A stretch of 64,000 bases of DNA from Rhyacophila brunnea (GCA_022495005.1 JAGYXB010001757.1:186001-250000), one strand, 5' to 3'; positions 32,906-44,899 are shown, counted from the stretch's first letter. Translations and numbers: made by a program. The notes: a model not told the origin generated them from the sequence alone.

Positions 32906-33706
32906 TTAACAAGTATTTAAATTTATATAAAATGTATGATAAACTGGATCTATCAATGGCAATAAACTGATGAGGTCATCTTTCTTAGATTGATTTATTG
33001 GCAGAGGACCGTTATAGTATTGCTTAATGTTAACAATGTTCCTTCTTCCTCTTGTTGTACGTCGTAAATGAAGTTGAAGAAATGGGTCATCTTCATGTAA
33101 TGAATATTTAAATGTTATTAAACCAAACTCCTTCTCATACCTGAACGATCTAATTTTGTTCCAAACGACATTTTCTCCAACTGTATTAATTTTTCGCTTC
33201 ACCAGTTGATTAGAAAGAAGTCTTGAATAATTGTAAATTTCATCCTGAGACATCTCTTTACCAATACAAAATTTCTTGCCCCTTACTGTTCTAACAAACT
33301 GATACCAATCATGGGGAATATTAATTTCTATGTTGGAAGTTTTCTTGGCTTTTTCAACACGTGAATGGTCAGTGTCACATGGGCCTGGGGGCAAATATTT
33401 ATGGTCCATGACCTGGATAGTTGGTGATGTACTTACAAAGAAAGATAGAGCTGCAGTTATTATGTTATTTTTATTTTGTCCCGGACAAGAATCAGAGGAT
33501 GCAATAACATTTTCAACAGTTGGACTTAAGGTATTCAGAAGACTTATCACACAAAACGCTATTTCGTTGGCTCCTCTTGCAGCTATTCCCTCGTGCCACA
33601 TATAACATGAGGTTTGGTTCGATGTGCAATTTCTTATGGTCAAATTATATGTGTACAATTGTCTTTTATAGTACACTATACTTGAGTTAAGAGAAGGCGT
33701 TGGCAA
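32906..33706 (-). CDS. DUF7869-like transposase, longest intact frame (266 aa)
   Basis: Probable DDE-type transposase of the surrounding element. The frame contains LNSSIVYYKRQLYTYNLTIR, CYMWHEGIAARGANEIAFCV, the signature SDSCPGQNKN at residues 71-80 and DHKYLPPGPCDTDHSRVEKA at 101-120, which match conserved blocks of arthropod proteins with the DUF7869 domain. Acidic residues in SDSC and the HSRVE region are likely catalytic, by analogy only. Upstream the same protein continues in shifted or interrupted frames to about 33880 (CDTYNIQLKCATD, FASGR, AFDLQQCLPTPSL). The ATG at 33706 is therefore an internal Met and the true start is lost or further upstream. No stop interrupts the 266 codons. 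Confidence 0.75.
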   Translation of the reverse strand: MPTPSLNSSIVYYKRQLYTYNLTIRNCTSNQTSCYMWHEGIAARGANEIAFCVISLLNTLSPTVENVIASSDSCPGQNKNNIITAALSFFVSTSPTIQVMDHKYLPPGPCDTDHSRVEKAKKTSNIEINIPHDWYQFVRTVRGKKFCIGKEMSQDEIYNYSRLLSNQLVKRKINTVGENVVWNKIRSFRYEKEFGLITFKYSLHEDDPFLQLHLRRTTRGRRNIVNIKQYYNGPLPINQSKKDDLISLLPLIDPVYHTFYINLNTC

Positions 33707-33900
33707 ACACTGCTGCAGGTCGAATGCTAAAAAAGCAATTTTACCTTCAGATTGGAGAGCTTTGGTCTTATCGTTTTTTTTTTAATTCATAGCCTTCATC
33801 TGCCACTTGCAAACTTGTGGGTTTCCAATATTTGTTTTATTTGTAAATCTGTAGCACATTTTAATTGAATATTGTATGTATCACAAGTTTTTCATGTGTT
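33707..33900 (-). pseudogene. Upstream part of the DUF7869-like transposase
   Basis: In two minus-strand frames: CDTYNIQLKCATDLQIKQIL then ETHKFASG, followed by LQSEGKIAFLAFDLQQCLP joining the intact frame at 33706. The order matches the region before the FDLQ block in related proteins. A run of T at about 33774-33784 marks the likely frameshift. Confidence 0.6.
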
Positions 33901-34394
33901 TTTGTAAAGTACTTTAAATTTATATCCGGTGTTTTTAAAAATGAAGCATACATACTATATGATACAGGAATCATATTTTTTCTGTTTGCATATAACAATA
34001 CATTTCAAACATTTTGGATATGTTTAGCTGCCCAGACAGGTATTCTTTGGATGTGCGACGACGTGAATAATGACTTTCATGTTTAGGAAAGCTTTCTATG
34101 TGTGCAGTAACTTCGTCCCGTTCGTTTGTTTTCTTGTTTATGGGTAGTGTTTTCCACGGTTATCATTACCTTGTTGTTTTTATTTAATAAAAACAACGAT
34201 ACAATGCAGTTCCACCATGAATTGACAGTAAACAAAATAAAAGAAATTATCATTACCAATAAATCCAAAGACATGTTGAAACATTTTTTTGCAAACTTTA
34301 TATTCCAGTCCCTCTGTATTGCTAATTTTATAAATTCAATAAAGACAGCTGCCAAAAATGCAGAATACCATAGATAAGTCTGCGCATGTGTAAT

Positions 34395-34684
34395 TTTATA
34401 ATATGCTAAAAGCGTATATGTCAGACATATATGCTTTTGCCTTGTTAGAGTTTGAAATTTTATATTATGCAAAAACGTATATGTCAGAGATATATGCTTT
34501 TGGCTTATTAGAGCTTGACATTTTATGACATGTATTGTTTTTCCAAGTCGTTTTACGAGAAATCTATAGGTTTTAGAGATATATGCTTTTGCCATAACAT
34601 AAAGTAGGCATTTTTTGATATATTGGCATTCAAATCTCAAAATCGCCAAAACACGACTTATATGCTTCTGCCATATTGGTACGG
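34395..34684. repeat. Subterminal iterons of the 32498-34684 transposon
   Basis: TATATGCTTTTGCC or a close variant occurs at about 34426, 34491, 34581 and (as TATATGCTTCTGCC) 34660. The first two are each preceded by CGTATATGTCAGA. The same motif, inverted, forms the terminal repeat. Regularly repeated end motifs usually bind transposase. Confidence 0.75.
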
Positions 34685-34688
34685 AGTT

Positions 34689-35714
34689 ATATTATGACTT
34701 ACTTCCACCTAACTTCACTTCAATCACTTCTATTATGAGATGTCAAAACGGAATAAGAATAAATGAATGAATGAAATGAATAAACAGCACGACTAGTAAC
34801 TGTTTTTAGAGTTCGCAAATGTTTTACAGAGCCTACAAAATGAACGAAGGCCTCAAGCAAACGTTTGTTGTAATGAATGCATTATTAAAATGACATTTGA
34901 AAGTGACATAAGCAGTCATTTTGAATGACGTGTGACGTCAGCTTGCTTACGTCACAAACAGTGATATACGCTATATGGTGGAAAATCGGTTAAATAGCTT
35001 ATAAAGAATTTCGGAATCTCATACAAGACTATTAATTATTGGCGAGTGACATGAATTCCTGGAAACACGATGTGGCAGTGACACCCATTATCCAAAGTTA
35101 CGAACACATATAGAGAAAGATTATAAAGAAGTTAATTTTATTTAAGTGCATAAGTCCACATATGGTCAAAATATAGATAAAGTACATAATTCATAACGGT
35201 GGCGAAGGGTGGAGGTGGGCTGTGGAGATAGGATATGAATAATGCACACTAAACTTAGTCAGCCATACTTATTTGTTTTCATTAAACTAATAATACAAAT
35301 TGCCGACGATATTGATTATTTGTTTAAATTTTATTAAACCCTACATAAAGCAAACCATAATAGATATTAGAGAAAAAAAATATTCTTCTATCTATAAAAT
35401 ATCGGCAATTATGCAATTAAATCAGACATATTGTTAGATATTATATTAATTATAGATAAAATGTATTTTTCTATTATTGTTAGAATTAAGCAGGTTTAAT
35501 AGTGATCTGGGTACCATTTTGAATTTTTATTTAAATGAAAACAAATAAGTATGACTAACATTATTTTTATCGAATAGCGCATAAGAAAAAAATGTTAAAA
35601 AAACAAATGAAAATCGATTAAATAAAAAAAGCATTAAGCGATAAACAACAATGTGTACACCGTTTTATTTTAAAATACTAACTATTTCTTTTATTCAATC
35701 ATTCTGATAACCTA
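34689..35714. other. Unannotated spacer
   Basis: AT-rich; no gene or repeat recognised. Confidence 0.5.
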
Positions 35715-35946
35715 TTGAACATAAATAATTTTGAAAACACTCATGAGAAAATATAGCCAAAAGAAAAAATCTTTTTTGGAAAAAGTAAGACACCTGGCAG
35801 GAATCGAATCTGCGTCTCCGGGGTATCGCGCCCTGTGCATTACCACTATCCTACGACTGCCATGCTTAATTGCGACAAATTTTAATTATTGGCCTTTTTA
35901 AAACCTGCTCATACGCATGAGTGTTTTCAGAATTATGTATGTTCAA
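35715..35946 (-). mobile_element. TIR element with tRNA-like centre, copy I (232 bp)
   Basis: The ends TTGAACATAAATAATTTTGA and TCAGAATTATGTATGTTCAA are inverted repeats that extend through AAACACTCATG / CATGAGTGTTTTC. The centre on the minus strand (35862-35785) looks like a tRNA: AGGATAGTGGTAATGCA (D-arm and A-box), a 7-base anticodon-like loop in GGGCGCGATACCCC, and ATTCGATTCC (T-loop and B-box). U33 is absent and the acceptor stem does not close, so it is not a working tRNA gene. Confidence 0.78.
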
Positions 35947-36659
35947 AGAAACTAATGTTGAAACATATATAACATCATTGGTTGAAACCAACAATAATAA
36001 AAGAATGGTTTACCACACAACTATTGAATAGTAGATTTACCGATATTTAAAAATAGATCTGTGATAAAAAAAATAATATATAGCTGAAGTGTTAACATAA
36101 TATTTTGTTATTGTGCTTGTGACTTAGTGAAATCTAGTCCAATGGTTAGCCACCGTAACCAAATGCGTTGTTTACTTACCAAATGTGGTACTTATCTCAA
36201 CATAGCGGTTAAGCATCTCAGCTAATGAAGTGTAACTCTGGCGACTTTATTAAGTATAAAAATTTATATTGTTGAAAGCTTCGCGAGAGAGCAGCTTAAT
36301 CATAAGGCAGGCGGCGGGCCCTTCTGGGAAATTAAGAAACTCATTTAATCTGACACGAAAAATATGTCCATCTGTATTTTTTTTGCCGGCGGCCCTTTTT
36401 GGCTCACTTATCTAAAACAATGAAGGCTATAATATATATTATTTTGTTTGATACCGAAGATATAACGAAACCTGTTTTCAATAATGTTGTAGGTTTTTAA
36501 ATCAGTTATTACGACAAATAAATTATTTGTAATGTTTGGAGCATTTCAATATCTGAGCTTAGGGCTGTCGAACCTTTTTATCTAAAGATGGCAAAAATTA
36601 AAACAAAAAATTGTAATGATGGGTGGCAAAACATTATAAAAAAACAATAAGCCTAGTAC
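35947..36659. other. Unannotated spacer
   Basis: Nothing recognised. Confidence 0.45.
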
Positions 36660-36660
36660 C

Positions 36661-36975
36661 CACTCACGTTCTTGCTCGATCGAGCATGTTTACTTGGAAG
36701 CATGCTTGTCGTTGCGTCCACACAGTCGAGCAACTCGACACAAGATGCTGTGAGGCCACCGTCGCACCGCCACTACTTCGACCACGAGTGAGAGCGAGGT
36801 CACACGAGCCTTGCCGATGCGTCCTCACTCCCTCACTCAAACTGCATCGCGCAAGAATTATGGACCTTCAATCTTTTTCGGATAGCGCAATTTGTTCGAT
36901 GTCGAAAAAAACACCATCAAGCCAGATGGTATACACGTTGAGACAGCGTAAAATCGTCGAGCAAGAACGTGAGTG
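36661..36975. mobile_element. GC-rich inverted-repeat element (315 bp)
   Basis: CACTCACGTTCTTGCTCGA on the left and CGAGCAAGAACGTGAGTG on the right are inverted repeats. The interior is far GC-richer than the flanks. An open frame runs through it (36623-37042, 139 codons), but it extends into both flanks and shows no family motif, so it is not called a gene. No target duplication could be fixed; a PIF/Harbinger-type MITE is one possibility. Confidence 0.6.
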
Positions 36976-38031
36976 TATACTTACTATTATGTATGAAATA
37001 ATATATGTATTATTTAATTGCATAATTTTAGATATTTTATAGACATTACGAGTATTTTTTGACTATTATTTATTATGACTTCATTGATGTTTAAAAACTA
37101 ACCAACACCATCTGTATTTTAATGGAAACAATTACGTATGACTGATAAAGTTAAGTGTGCATTATTTATTGCGGATATTAACTGCCTACCTCCACCCTTC
37201 ACTGCCGTCTACGTATATAGATAAAGCTGTTTTTGTACAATTTTAAAAATAATTTTGATTGAACGTATAATTTTCAGAATAAATAATATTTGTGTGGGTA
37301 TCTATTTTCCTTTTACTTTTCGCTCCACACAACACTGACACAAATATCCTTTTATTGAATCCGCTTTGTTTTTTCTCCCGTTGTGAAGTTATTGCGAGAA
37401 ATCATATCTGCAATGTTTAGAAGTAAGTAATAACCATTGTTTATTCGAAATTGTGAAACTTTCTTCAAAATTATTAAACAGGGGGATGAGGGTAGGTAGA
37501 TAGGTACCCCTCATTGATTATTAGTCTCATAAAGTATGAAAAGTATTCGCGAAACATCTTTTATTTGAAGTATTTCCCTCGGGATTTTTATTCGTTGACT
37601 TTATTAAAAAAGAAATGGTAACAACATAGCCTCCCCCATAAATATCTTATGAAACAAGAAAGTTAAGATGAAATTGTTTCATCGTCCTAAGTAAATAAAA
37701 TGATAAACCTTATAAAAGACAAAAGAGAGGTGGGTCAAATGGAAGAAACTTTTTTTTGTGTTGAGAAAAAAAAAACAAAATTACGTTATGCCGTAATGAA
37801 ATGACACTTTTTTGTACAGCATTTTATTCAGACGCTTTGCTCTGTAACGAACTATTTTGAATATTATATACCTTTCCGGTTTATGCAAACTAGGCAAGGA
37901 TATAATAATTTAAATATCATATCGTGAGGTTCCTGTCAAAAGTTGGCAAGTCTCGAAATCATGTTATGGAGTAATTACAATTTGAAGTTTAACATGCCCT
38001 CTGAATCAGACATAATACTAGTTTGTGCTTC
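36976..38031. other. Unannotated spacer
   Basis: Nothing recognised. Confidence 0.5.
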
Positions 38032-38663
38032 AAGCGCGACCCAGATTGATTTGCATATCACGGTGCATGTCGCCTACTGTCACGCTGTCACGGCAAAAAT
38101 TTAGTCTATGGTTTCGTCATTTTGCAGAATATTTTGAACGTGGACCATATCCGTAAATTCACTGAACACTGACACCGATGAAGAGTCCTTATGTATTAGT
38201 AATTTCAATTATTATTAATTATTTATGCAAATTTCAATTAATTTTAACAGTTTATACGTGTGAGTACGTTAAAATATTTGCGGAATGACATTCATAGATA
38301 ATAGAACCCAGCCTGCAGACCATTTTTATCTAAAATACATAGGGCCAATCGACAAAAACAAAAAATCACCATATTGACATGACGTTCGTGTGGCATGTGG
38401 ACTATGGTAAAAACTTTCAAAACGTTATGCAGGTGTCGATGCAGTGCAGTTCAACGTGAGGTGACCTCATTGTTGTTTTAGTGATTACGGCAGATTTTGC
38501 CAACTGACAATGTTCGTTTAAAGGTTCAAAATGTGCTACGGGATGGAAGCATCACTCTGAAAAACATTTTAAACACCAAGAACAACGACATTACACACTT
38601 TTTTCCCGAAGCACCAGCTCGTGACAGTAGGCGATAGTATGCACCTCAATGTGAGTCGCGCTT
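38032..38663. mobile_element. MITE with GCGCGAC...CGCCTACTGTCACG ends (632 bp)
   Basis: AAGCGCGAC at the left and GTCGCGCTT at the right, followed inward by GGTGCAT and CGCCTACTGTCACG and their inverses (CGTGACAGTAGGCG at about 38620). The left arm carries about 12 extra bases. No reading frame and no clear target duplication. Confidence 0.7.
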
Positions 38664-40261
38664 TATTTGCATGGTCTATAATTATATCGGATGGACTTGA
38701 ATTTTTTTCTAGCTTACATAATATATATATATTCACATAATCCGTCATTATTTTTAAATAGGTACCTATATTATCGACGAACCAACTTTTGACAAAAACC
38801 CCACGATATAATGCATATTTTATTACTTTCTTGTATTTTTGAACCTTGAGAAAAATTTAAATACACTAAAATCTAGATACTGTGGGGAAAACCAAATATA
38901 TGGTTGTGTAAAGAATACCGAATAGATCTTGTGATACTTTCAGAATGCAAAACAGAGTTTTTGAGAGAGTCAAGAATGTCGTGTACCTGGGGTCTGGAGA
39001 GAAGCTTACAAATCGAAATTAAAAGAACTAACAAATGTCGCTTCGGTCTAATGAAATTGCTACGTTCCAAGGCATTGAACTGACTCTCGAAATTCATATT
39101 ATACAAAGCACTTTGGTTGCGCTTTTAGCAGTGTACTGTAATTTGAAGGTGCCGGTGGGTGAATTACGGATCTAGTGGGTGGGTGGTTTAACCAGGATGC
39201 CAGACACTGACATTTTATGTTGAGAGGGCTGGCGCACGCTGGAGCCGGTTCAGTGTTCACGTACTCACGCGCTAGCAAACGTTATATATTGATGGTGAAT
39301 GATGATGACAATTTCAGGATAGACGATAGACGCGACATTCGCTTAAACCGTATCAGATTTAGCGCAATGAAAGTCTTACATAATGAATATTTTGTCTGAG
39401 TCACTCTGTAGTTAACGACGGCTTAGCTGTAACACGCTTATTTATACGTGCTCATTGTCTAGCTAGATGTTTCCGCATATAACGTCCAAAGAGTACTCCA
39501 TGGACGAATCACCCCATACCTACGTACAGCAATTTACGAACAATTCACAAGAAGTGCCAGTTAGTGACAGCTAAGCTACTCGTATAACAAGCCTGCACGC
39601 GTCTGCTTTCTTGATGTCAGTTGAGCATAAATAAATGTTAAATAAATTATCATGAATGATTTTCAAGATGAACATTTGCCCCCCAAAACATTTAAATTGC
39701 CCCCCGACTTAGATGGTTGGACCATGTACAACAGGATGAATGAGTAACGTATTGCATTTAATAGTATATTCGATGTATGTTCATATAAGAATTTAAACAA
39801 AAAAATGCACAAAATGGTTTGATTTCTATTTTAATTGTAGAACGTGTTTTTGATTTTTTTTTAAATATTTTGCAGCACGAAAATTCTGTAGGAAAATTGA
39901 AAGGAGAATCACGCTCTATGACACCGCATGAGAGACGTCATTGTGTTGTGATATCCGGTTGCAGAGAACTTCAAGGAAAACTGGAAGAGGCATGTTAGCA
40001 AAACTACGCTCCGGGAAAGCCTTTGAGATAATGCATAAAAGCTTTATTTGTCTTCTAAGAACGCCCCCTAGTGACGAATAGATATTATATAAAAAGGATT
40101 GTTATGTACAGTGAAACCCTGATTTTACGTTTTTGAAGAGATTGACAAAAACAACAAAAATAAAGGGAATACATAAATTGGAGGGTATTTAAAATTTTAA
40201 TAACATTAAAAATGATAAAAGTTGGTCAGGAGCATAATACTATGTCAATGTATTTTTTACC
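38664..40261. other. Unannotated spacer
   Basis: Several short open frames (for example 38873-39106 on the minus strand and 39217-39399 on the plus strand) have no recognisable features. No repeat family found. Confidence 0.45.
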
Positions 40262-40777
40262 ACATTTTGATTAGCTCGTATTCTTGTTTGTCCGGTACAG
40301 ATTTTTTCTTGTGTGTCCAGTAGAATTTTTTTCTTGTTTTTCCAAGATTTGTATTGGACGATTGAAGATTTTTAACTAACTTTCCGACTAGCTAGACATT
40401 TGAAACTTTTATAATATATCAGAACACGACGACAAAGCATTCTTTTAATACTTTTGGCCATCTTTAAGCAGAATTGAATTCATTTTCAGTTAATTCTGTT
40501 TCGGAAAAAAATCGTTAAAAGTAATATTTACTACTCACTATTATTGGTTGCTAAGGGGTCCTAGCAACAAAATTATTAATATATACGTGCGTTACTATGG
40601 AAATCAATATGAAATGTCACAATGACATTTCAGTATTCTATAATATTTATTCAGTTTTTCTATCACGTACAAAAAAAACTATTTGTTAATACATAGAATT
40701 GTCAAGTTTATATTATGATTCAACAGAAAAATTAAAAACGTGGTATATAAAAAATTCTTTTTATCTTGTAATTATTA
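40262..40777 (-). mobile_element. ACAACGTTTTTA-type MITE, copy B
   Basis: Reverse-orientation copy of 6823-7290. Near its left side it has an imperfect triplication of TTCTTGTTTGTCC-like units (40274-40350), so it is slightly longer than copy A. Confidence 0.78.
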
Positions 40778-41111
40778 CACCTTTTTGACAATGATCTATT
40801 TCTCTTGAATTGACAATGTCTTTGTTGAGGATTTTATTTAAACAGGTATTTATAAAACAATAACACAACACACAAACGAAAAAACACATAATGTAACCTT
40901 GACCTTGAGCACCAAAGAAAATATGTTTATAAACAGAACGCATTCAATATCACGGGAAATAAAAACGAAAAACTGGAAAATAAACTTACTTAAATGACAG
41001 GGTACTGCAGAAACTACACGCACCGGGATTGCTCCTTTTTTGCAGATATAATATAAAATTGTCATTTATTCCTAGTAAATAACATCAAAAAATATGAAAT
41101 GTAGTATTAAA
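40778..41111. other. Unannotated spacer between MITE copies B and C
   Basis: Nothing recognised. The two MITE copies face each other across it. Confidence 0.4.
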
Positions 41112-41791
41112 TAATTACAAGATAAACAGAACTTTTTATATACAACGTTTTTAAATGTTTTGTTGAATCATATAAACTTGACTTGCTAGCTTAAACGATC
41201 AAAAAAATTTGTACTTGATAGAAATAATACTAATATGTCATTTTGATTTCCATAGTAACGCACGTATATATTAATAATTTAGTTGCTAGGACCATCCGCT
41301 TAGTAAAGAATAATGATGTCGAAATAACTTTTTATACAAAACAGAATTAATTGTAAATTAATTCAATTCTACTTAATTTTACATTTATTTTATTTATTAA
41401 GGATATTAACAGTTACATATTGATTACAAAAATTTTAAATATAATAATGGAAAGTTATTCCAACCAGCAAAGTTTCCATGTATACATTATAATATAGTTA
41501 AGCCTAACAAGATAGAGAGTAAGAATAACATAAATATAAGGAAATTACATAATAAAATTACATGAGAAAAATGAGGAAGAATAATGAATAATTAAATTAT
41601 ATACAAAAAAAGTAACATAAAAAAAAAAATATATATATATATAATATATAAGTAAATTTTCGCGTTTAAATGAAATAGGTGAATAAGATGGCTAAAAGGA
41701 TTCAAAAATACATTGGCATCGTGTTCTGATATATTCGAAAAGTTTCAAATATCTAGCTAGTCGGGAAGTTAGTTAAAAATCGATTGTAAAA
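41112..41791 (+). mobile_element. ACAACGTTTTTA-type MITE, copy C, interrupted
   Basis: Left part matches copy A to ACAGAATTAATTG and TTCAATTCTACTTAA. About 310 bp of foreign AT-rich sequence follow (about 41376-41690), then the match resumes at GATGGCTAAAAGG and runs to CGATTGTAAAA. The right terminus is missing or eroded. Confidence 0.75.
41376..41690 (-). repeat. AT-rich insertion in MITE copy C, probable LINE tail
   Basis: Starts with a TTTATTTTATTTATT run and is A-rich after that, with an AT dinucleotide tract at 41628-41650. It resembles 11042-11300 in style. No coding sequence; class uncertain. Confidence 0.4.
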
Positions 41792-42811
41792 CAGCGATAC
41801 TAAAGAAAAAAATTGTTGAATATGTGACCCAATATAAATAATTAGGAATATGAGTAATGGGACAGTCCTCAAGAGACAAAAACAAGAATTGAGTTAGTAA
41901 GGAGTACCTTTTTCAAAAAGAGACGCCTCCTTACCAATCGAGACATTAACTTTAATTAGCCCTGGGACGACACATGTTTCGCTGTTATGTTATGCCAATT
42001 AGTTTCTACAGCAAGGACGTATACAGGTAAACCAGAAGATTATTATACCATATTATTTATCCAGTACTGTAAGACAGTTCCCGTTCATTTTGTGTTCCCC
42101 GCACGTGACCGTAGTGACGAAGGGTGAGTGGTAGGCTGTAGAGATCCAACATATATAGTGTATAAGTGTTTTCAATGAACCAAGAATACAAATTAATTGT
42201 AGATGGTATTGGTTAATTTTTAAAACACAATTAAACCTATCATATACCAAACCATATTAGTAGAGGTAGGTTGTAAAGATCTGTCAAAAATAATTCACAC
42301 CTTTTCAGTCATATTATTTCCTATTTGTTTCCATTCAACTAAGAATAAATATTGCAAAAGGTTTTTTTTTAAATTTTATTAAACCATGTTTAAATAAACC
42401 ATAAAATATAAACAATACTTATTATTTTATCTCTAAATAATTAAAATCATGAATGATTTAATGGCATACTTTTAGATAATATGCTGTAAATAGAAGAACA
42501 TTTTTTTATTATAAATATAATAATAATATGGTTTACTTTAGACAGGGTTGACATTATTTTTTAAACTAACTAATATCATTTTCAATTTGTATTCTTTGGT
42601 CAATGAAAACAAATAAATATGTTTGACAGAGTTTCGTGAGCACTACTTTTATGTCGGATCTCCTCGGCCTATCTCTACCTTTCGGCTTTGCGTGACCGAG
42701 AGGAACATAATTAGCTTAGAGAGGCCTTCAAACAGCAGTGGATTGATCTATATTCTAAACTGATGTGAATATCGTGGTTCTACATTCCTCATTAATAATA
42801 CTCACGTTGTT
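41792..42811. other. Unannotated spacer
   Basis: No gene recognised. A GC-richer stretch at about 42655-42750 (TCTCCTCGGCCTATC, GGCTTTGCGTGACCGAGAGG) may belong to another worn LINE tail. Confidence 0.4.
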
Positions 42812-43505
42812 ATCATCATCATCAGCTTGTATCTATCTACTGCTGGATGAAAGCATCTCCAAGCTGATTCCACTTCTCTTGGTCCTGTACGTTGCATTGC
42901 CACGCACATCCGCAGAACTTAATCATTTCATCGATCCAACTGCCTCTAGGTCTACCTTGCAGACGTTTTATACTTCTTGGGTACCACTGGATGACTAGAT
43001 TTGTCCAACGATTATCCCTTCTTCAAGCTATATGTCCAGCCCATTTGAGGCTTTTAGAGAACTCTATTTATTACATCGCAAACCCTTGTCTGTTTCCTTA
43101 TCCACTTATTCTTCTTTTTGTCCTTTCGAGTTATGCCCAGCATGCACCTTTCAATACCACGTTGTACTACTCTAAGTTTCTGGATCTCTCCTTTACTAAG
43201 GGTCCATGTTTCACATGTATATGTGATTACGATAAGCACACACTGGTTTAACACTTTGCGTTTTAGGCACAGTGAGAAGTCACTTTTGAAGACATTATTC
43301 AGGCGACCAAAAGCACTCCAGCCGAGCTTGACTCTGCGAACAATTTTATCAAACATACATCCATCTATAGACACTTGTTTTCCCAGATAGATGTAGTTTT
43401 TCACCTGTTCGAACTGCAGTTGAACATGAATTTCACCTTTGTTACATTTATTTTCAAGCCCACTTTGTTGCTTACTTCAGCGAATTCCTGCATTTTGCTT
43501 TTGAA
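42812..43505 (-). pseudogene. LINE reverse-transcriptase C-terminal part, 5-prime truncated
   Basis: On the minus strand 43404-43054 reads YIYLGKQVSIDGCMFDKIVR then RVKLGWSAFGRLNNVF, LKRKVLNQCVLIVITYTCET and RGIERCMLGITRKDKK. The next stretch, in other frames, reads LKWAGHIA, then RWTNLVIQWYPRS and RLQGRPRGSWIDEM. This is the thumb and C-terminal region of an endonuclease-reverse-transcriptase LINE. It ends in a GATGATGATGAT run at 42812-42825, the element 3-prime end. The polymerase core is absent and there are several frameshifts. Confidence 0.82.
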
Positions 43506-43528
43506 AGCAAAATACTAACGTATATTAA

Positions 43529-44265
43529 CAGGAGGGCAATTTTTGAACGAAACACTACGGAACCGTTTCGAAAACCTACTTAGATTAAAGTATGTATGCG
43601 AAATTTTATATTTTCTTAACCGGCACTTACGAGTGCAGATGAGATTGAACTACATATGCTTTGACAGTAGAGGCGCTCAAAATAGTCGGTTTGACATATG
43701 GTAAACGTCAGATTTTTGATGTCAGAACGTAATATAGAAAGGCTGTTTATCTATTAAATGTTTTTTACATAACTATTGCCGTTGAAAGTATTATTTTATG
43801 TTTTAATTCTCATTTAAGTATTTATTGTGATTTTGTATTACAGAATCATACATGTTTGGTTGTAAAATACACCGGAAATTCCGTTCACATTACATTGTAA
43901 TATTGGGGACGTAACTAGCTTCTAATAATTAATTAGCTACGTACTTTAGCAATGAATCGTTTAATAATGCAACGTTAACGGGTAAGTACTGGTTAAATAT
44001 GAAGTCATTACCAGAATGGATAAAAATGTTATTTATTTTCCATGAAAAGTTCCGTGTTGACATGTTTCTTCCGTAAAAATTCTATCTTACTCTACCGCAT
44101 AGAGCGGAGGAGGTATCAGCGTGCTGAATGCTTACTCACTCGCACTTATGGTTCATTTTTATTCATGCCTCGATACCATTCGAAGCTGCATACGCACAAT
44201 ACTTTCTGTGAAGAAGTAGCCGCGCAGTGGGTTCCGTAGTGAGTCGTTCAAAAATCGCCCTGCTG
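43529..44265. mobile_element. MITE with AGGGC(A/G)ATTTTTGAACGA ends (737 bp)
   Basis: CAGGAGGGCAATTTTTGAAC on the left and CGTTCAAAAATCGCCCTGCTG on the right are inverted repeats, continuing inward through CACTACGGAACC / GGTTCCGTAGTG. The interior has no transposase frame. The flanks TATATTAA and AAATCAGG do not match, so the superfamily is not decided. Confidence 0.75.
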
Positions 44266-44899
44266 AAATCAGGTGCACCTACTATACAACTCATATTCAG
44301 TAGGTATATATAATACGACTGCAGCCAGCCGGACATTCATGTTAACGCCGCTTCGAATTTGGTTTTACGCAAAATATGTATTTTTTGTGTTAAATTTAAA
44401 TGTGTTTCATTTTTTTTTTACAAAGGCCGCCGTAATGATATTTGGTAGTGGACGCAAAAAATGTAATTTCCATTTTTTAATACACCCGTGCTTAACTTAC
44501 GTGAATATTCATGGAAATTTACTCTCGTCGAAAAAATAAATACAAAATCACGATGTCATGTTGTTGCCTTTTTATCCTTTGAAAATATTAATTGAACTAT
44601 CGAAATCAAAGCAAATGAATATCAGTATAGTTTAATTAAAAACAGGCATTTTTAATTAAATTAAAATAATGACGTATTTTTAAAATATAAGCACAATGAT
44701 TTTAAAGTAGCCGATTACGTTCATTGTTATATAATAATGTTAATTTATTATTATTTACATATATTTCGTAAATTATTATTATAGATTGTTTTTTGGCTAG
44801 ATATATAAGTAAGAACTAGAAGCTAGGTAAGAACCTAAGAAGCTAAGTAAGAACCAACTTAATCAAATAGTATATTATTTTTATAATGGTTTTTAAGCA
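44266..44899. other. Unannotated spacer
   Basis: An 88-codon open frame (44273-44539) has no recognisable features. AT-rich. Confidence 0.45.

Larger units (their letters stand above)
32498..34684 (-). mobile_element. DUF7869-type DNA transposon with 4-bp target duplication (2.2 kb)
   Basis: The ends CCGTACCTATATGGCAGAAG (left) and CTTCTGCCATATTGGTACGG (right) are inverted repeats extending through CATATAAGTC. AGTT flanks both sides (32494-32497, 34685-34688). The minus strand carries one transposase-like gene (32906 to about 33880). The right 300 bp holds repeated TATATGCTTTTGCC motifs. A 4-bp duplication fits the Sola superfamily among known groups, but that assignment is an inference. Confidence 0.82.

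Noticed and set aside
34083..34649. 188-residue minus-strand open frame
   Set aside because: It runs through the subterminal iterons, so its repeats (KHICLTYT-like) reflect the DNA motifs, and it has no link to the transposase frame.
36623..37042. 139-residue open frame
   Set aside because: It crosses both boundaries of an inverted-repeat element and has no recognisable domain.
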